Assembly: GCA_001310715.1 (NCBI GenBank)
Contig: BAXV01000047.1
Span: 1-30,041, forward strand
Reading direction: 5' to 3'
Length of the DNA: 30,041 nt
Source of the DNA: Pseudovibrio sp. JCM 19062
GTDB taxonomy: Bacteria; Pseudomonadota; Alphaproteobacteria; Rhizobiales; Stappiaceae
Below the pieces are notes generated by a model that worked only from the letters and a program-made list of their open reading frames with translations, made no database searches and was not told where the DNA came from. The position numbers were made by a program, and so were the translations under genes. Shown piece after piece: positions 29,407-30,041 of the stretch; the first letter of the stretch is position 1, and each line of letters starts with the position of its first letter.

Positions 29407-30041
29407 ATGCGTCTGTTTTCCTATAAGAACAGAGCGGTTCATCTTGGGCCGTATCCTTCTGAACGATTGAAGCGGATGCAAGGGGCTGCCGATCTGGAGC
29501 GCGTGCCCAAGGTCAAGCCGACGGTTTATACTCAAGCCGACGATCCGGAGATCCTGAGCAACTCGATGGCGTCGTTTAGCGCTGTGATGGATGCGATCCG
29601 CGATGGCGCGCACAACGCCAAGCTCTCCGAAATTCCAGATGATCCGCAGGAGCGGGCCAACCACCTTAAGGCGGCTGGTTACTTCTTTGATGCGACGATG
29701 ATGGGGACCTGCGATCTGGTTCCGGATCACTTTTTGGCGGTGCCGCTGCGTAATCCTGATCTGGATAAGCTGGCGAAGGACTTACAGACCTTCCAACCCA
29801 AAACCCTAGCTGCCGGTATTGATGTGACCATGGCGGATGTGCGCGACAGTGCGGCTGCGATCCCCGGGCCTGTGACCCATCATGGTTCTGCGCTTGTTGT
29901 GTTGATGGAACATTCGCGCGCGCCCAGAGCCGATGAGCCGGGCGGGGACTGGATTACGGGCACCTGCGAGCAGCGGTCTGCCATTCGCGCGGCTGAAGTT
30001 GCGTGGTTCTGGCCAACTATCTGCGACTGCTGGGTGTTGAG
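29407..30041 (+). CDS. N-terminal part of a reductive dehalogenase-like protein (3' end outside window, one frame break)
   Basis: The ATG at 29407 follows GGGAGGGAG, and the frame stays open to the window edge. It begins MRLFSYKNRAVHLGPYPSER and continues with HLKAAGYFFDATMMGTCDLV and THHGSALVVLMEHSRAPRAD. At the edge one G is missing near 30000-30005; the repair reads SAIRAAEVAVVLANYLRLLG, the block conserved in cobalamin-dependent reductive dehalogenases. There is no twin-arginine signal, which fits the cytoplasmic, oxygen-tolerant, self-sufficient class (as in Nitratireductor and Comamonas) with a C-terminal flavin and ferredoxin reductase. The cobalamin, Fe-S and reductase parts lie beyond the window. 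A QueG-like relative cannot be excluded. Confidence 0.6.
   Translation, partial: MRLFSYKNRAVHLGPYPSERLKRMQGAADLERVPKVKPTVYTQADDPEILSNSMASFSAVMDAIRDGAHNAKLSEIPDDPQERANHLKAAGYFFDATMMGTCDLVPDHFLAVPLRNPDLDKLAKDLQTFQPKTLAAGIDVTMADVRDSAAAIPGPVTHHGSALVVLMEHSRAPRADEPGGDWITGTCEQRSAIRAAEVAWFWPTICDCWVL

Noticed and set aside
29308..29730. 140-codon minus-strand frame at the right end
   Set aside because: It is antisense to the dehalogenase-like gene, which has a strong ribosome-binding site and family motifs on the plus strand. The antisense frame has neither.

Overview
The window looks like a chromosomal segment of a marine alphaproteobacterium, most likely near Pseudovibrio/Stappiaceae. This rests on a complete Na+-translocating NADH:quinone reductase operon, an alphaproteobacterial-style leucine catabolism cluster, mid-range GC, and strong Shine-Dalgarno sites. 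The genus is an inference. No rRNA, tRNA, CRISPR array or insertion sequence was seen.

Layout. Bases 1-1686 (minus) hold most of a DEAD-box RNA helicase with a DbpA-type C-terminal domain. Bases 1861-2866 (plus) hold small or unknown proteins: a Cys-rich 41-aa ORF, two overlapping tiny membrane proteins, and a 148-aa membrane protein. Bases 2875-10661 form the Na+-NQR module: nqrM and apbE (minus, maturation) diverge from nqrABCDEF (plus, enzyme), with a terminator at each end. Bases 10736-12359 hold an AT-rich orphan gene, an NTF2-like protein and a cysteine hydrolase. A minus-strand MFS exporter follows at 12283-13599.

Bases 13710-21762 (minus) encode leucine/isovalerate degradation. The order of transcription is isovaleryl-CoA dehydrogenase, methylcrotonyl-CoA carboxylase beta and alpha, an acyl-CoA synthetase, HMG-CoA lyase and methylglutaconyl-CoA hydratase. 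A divergent TetR regulator (21998) and a perfect 16-bp palindrome (21837-21852) between them suggest local control. PlsY, an Lrp/AsnC regulator, a PhzF-family protein and an OsmC-family protein follow. Then come a LuxR-type regulator, an oxyR-katA divergent pair for peroxide defence and, at the right edge, the start of a gene resembling the aerobic, self-sufficient class of reductive dehalogenases.

A dominant technical feature is about 20 single-base reading-frame breaks in 14 otherwise well-conserved genes on both strands. Most sit in homopolymers, and each is repaired by adding or removing one base (two runs of eight A could instead lose two). They are far more likely to be sequence errors than pseudogenes, so broken genes are annotated here over their full repaired extent.
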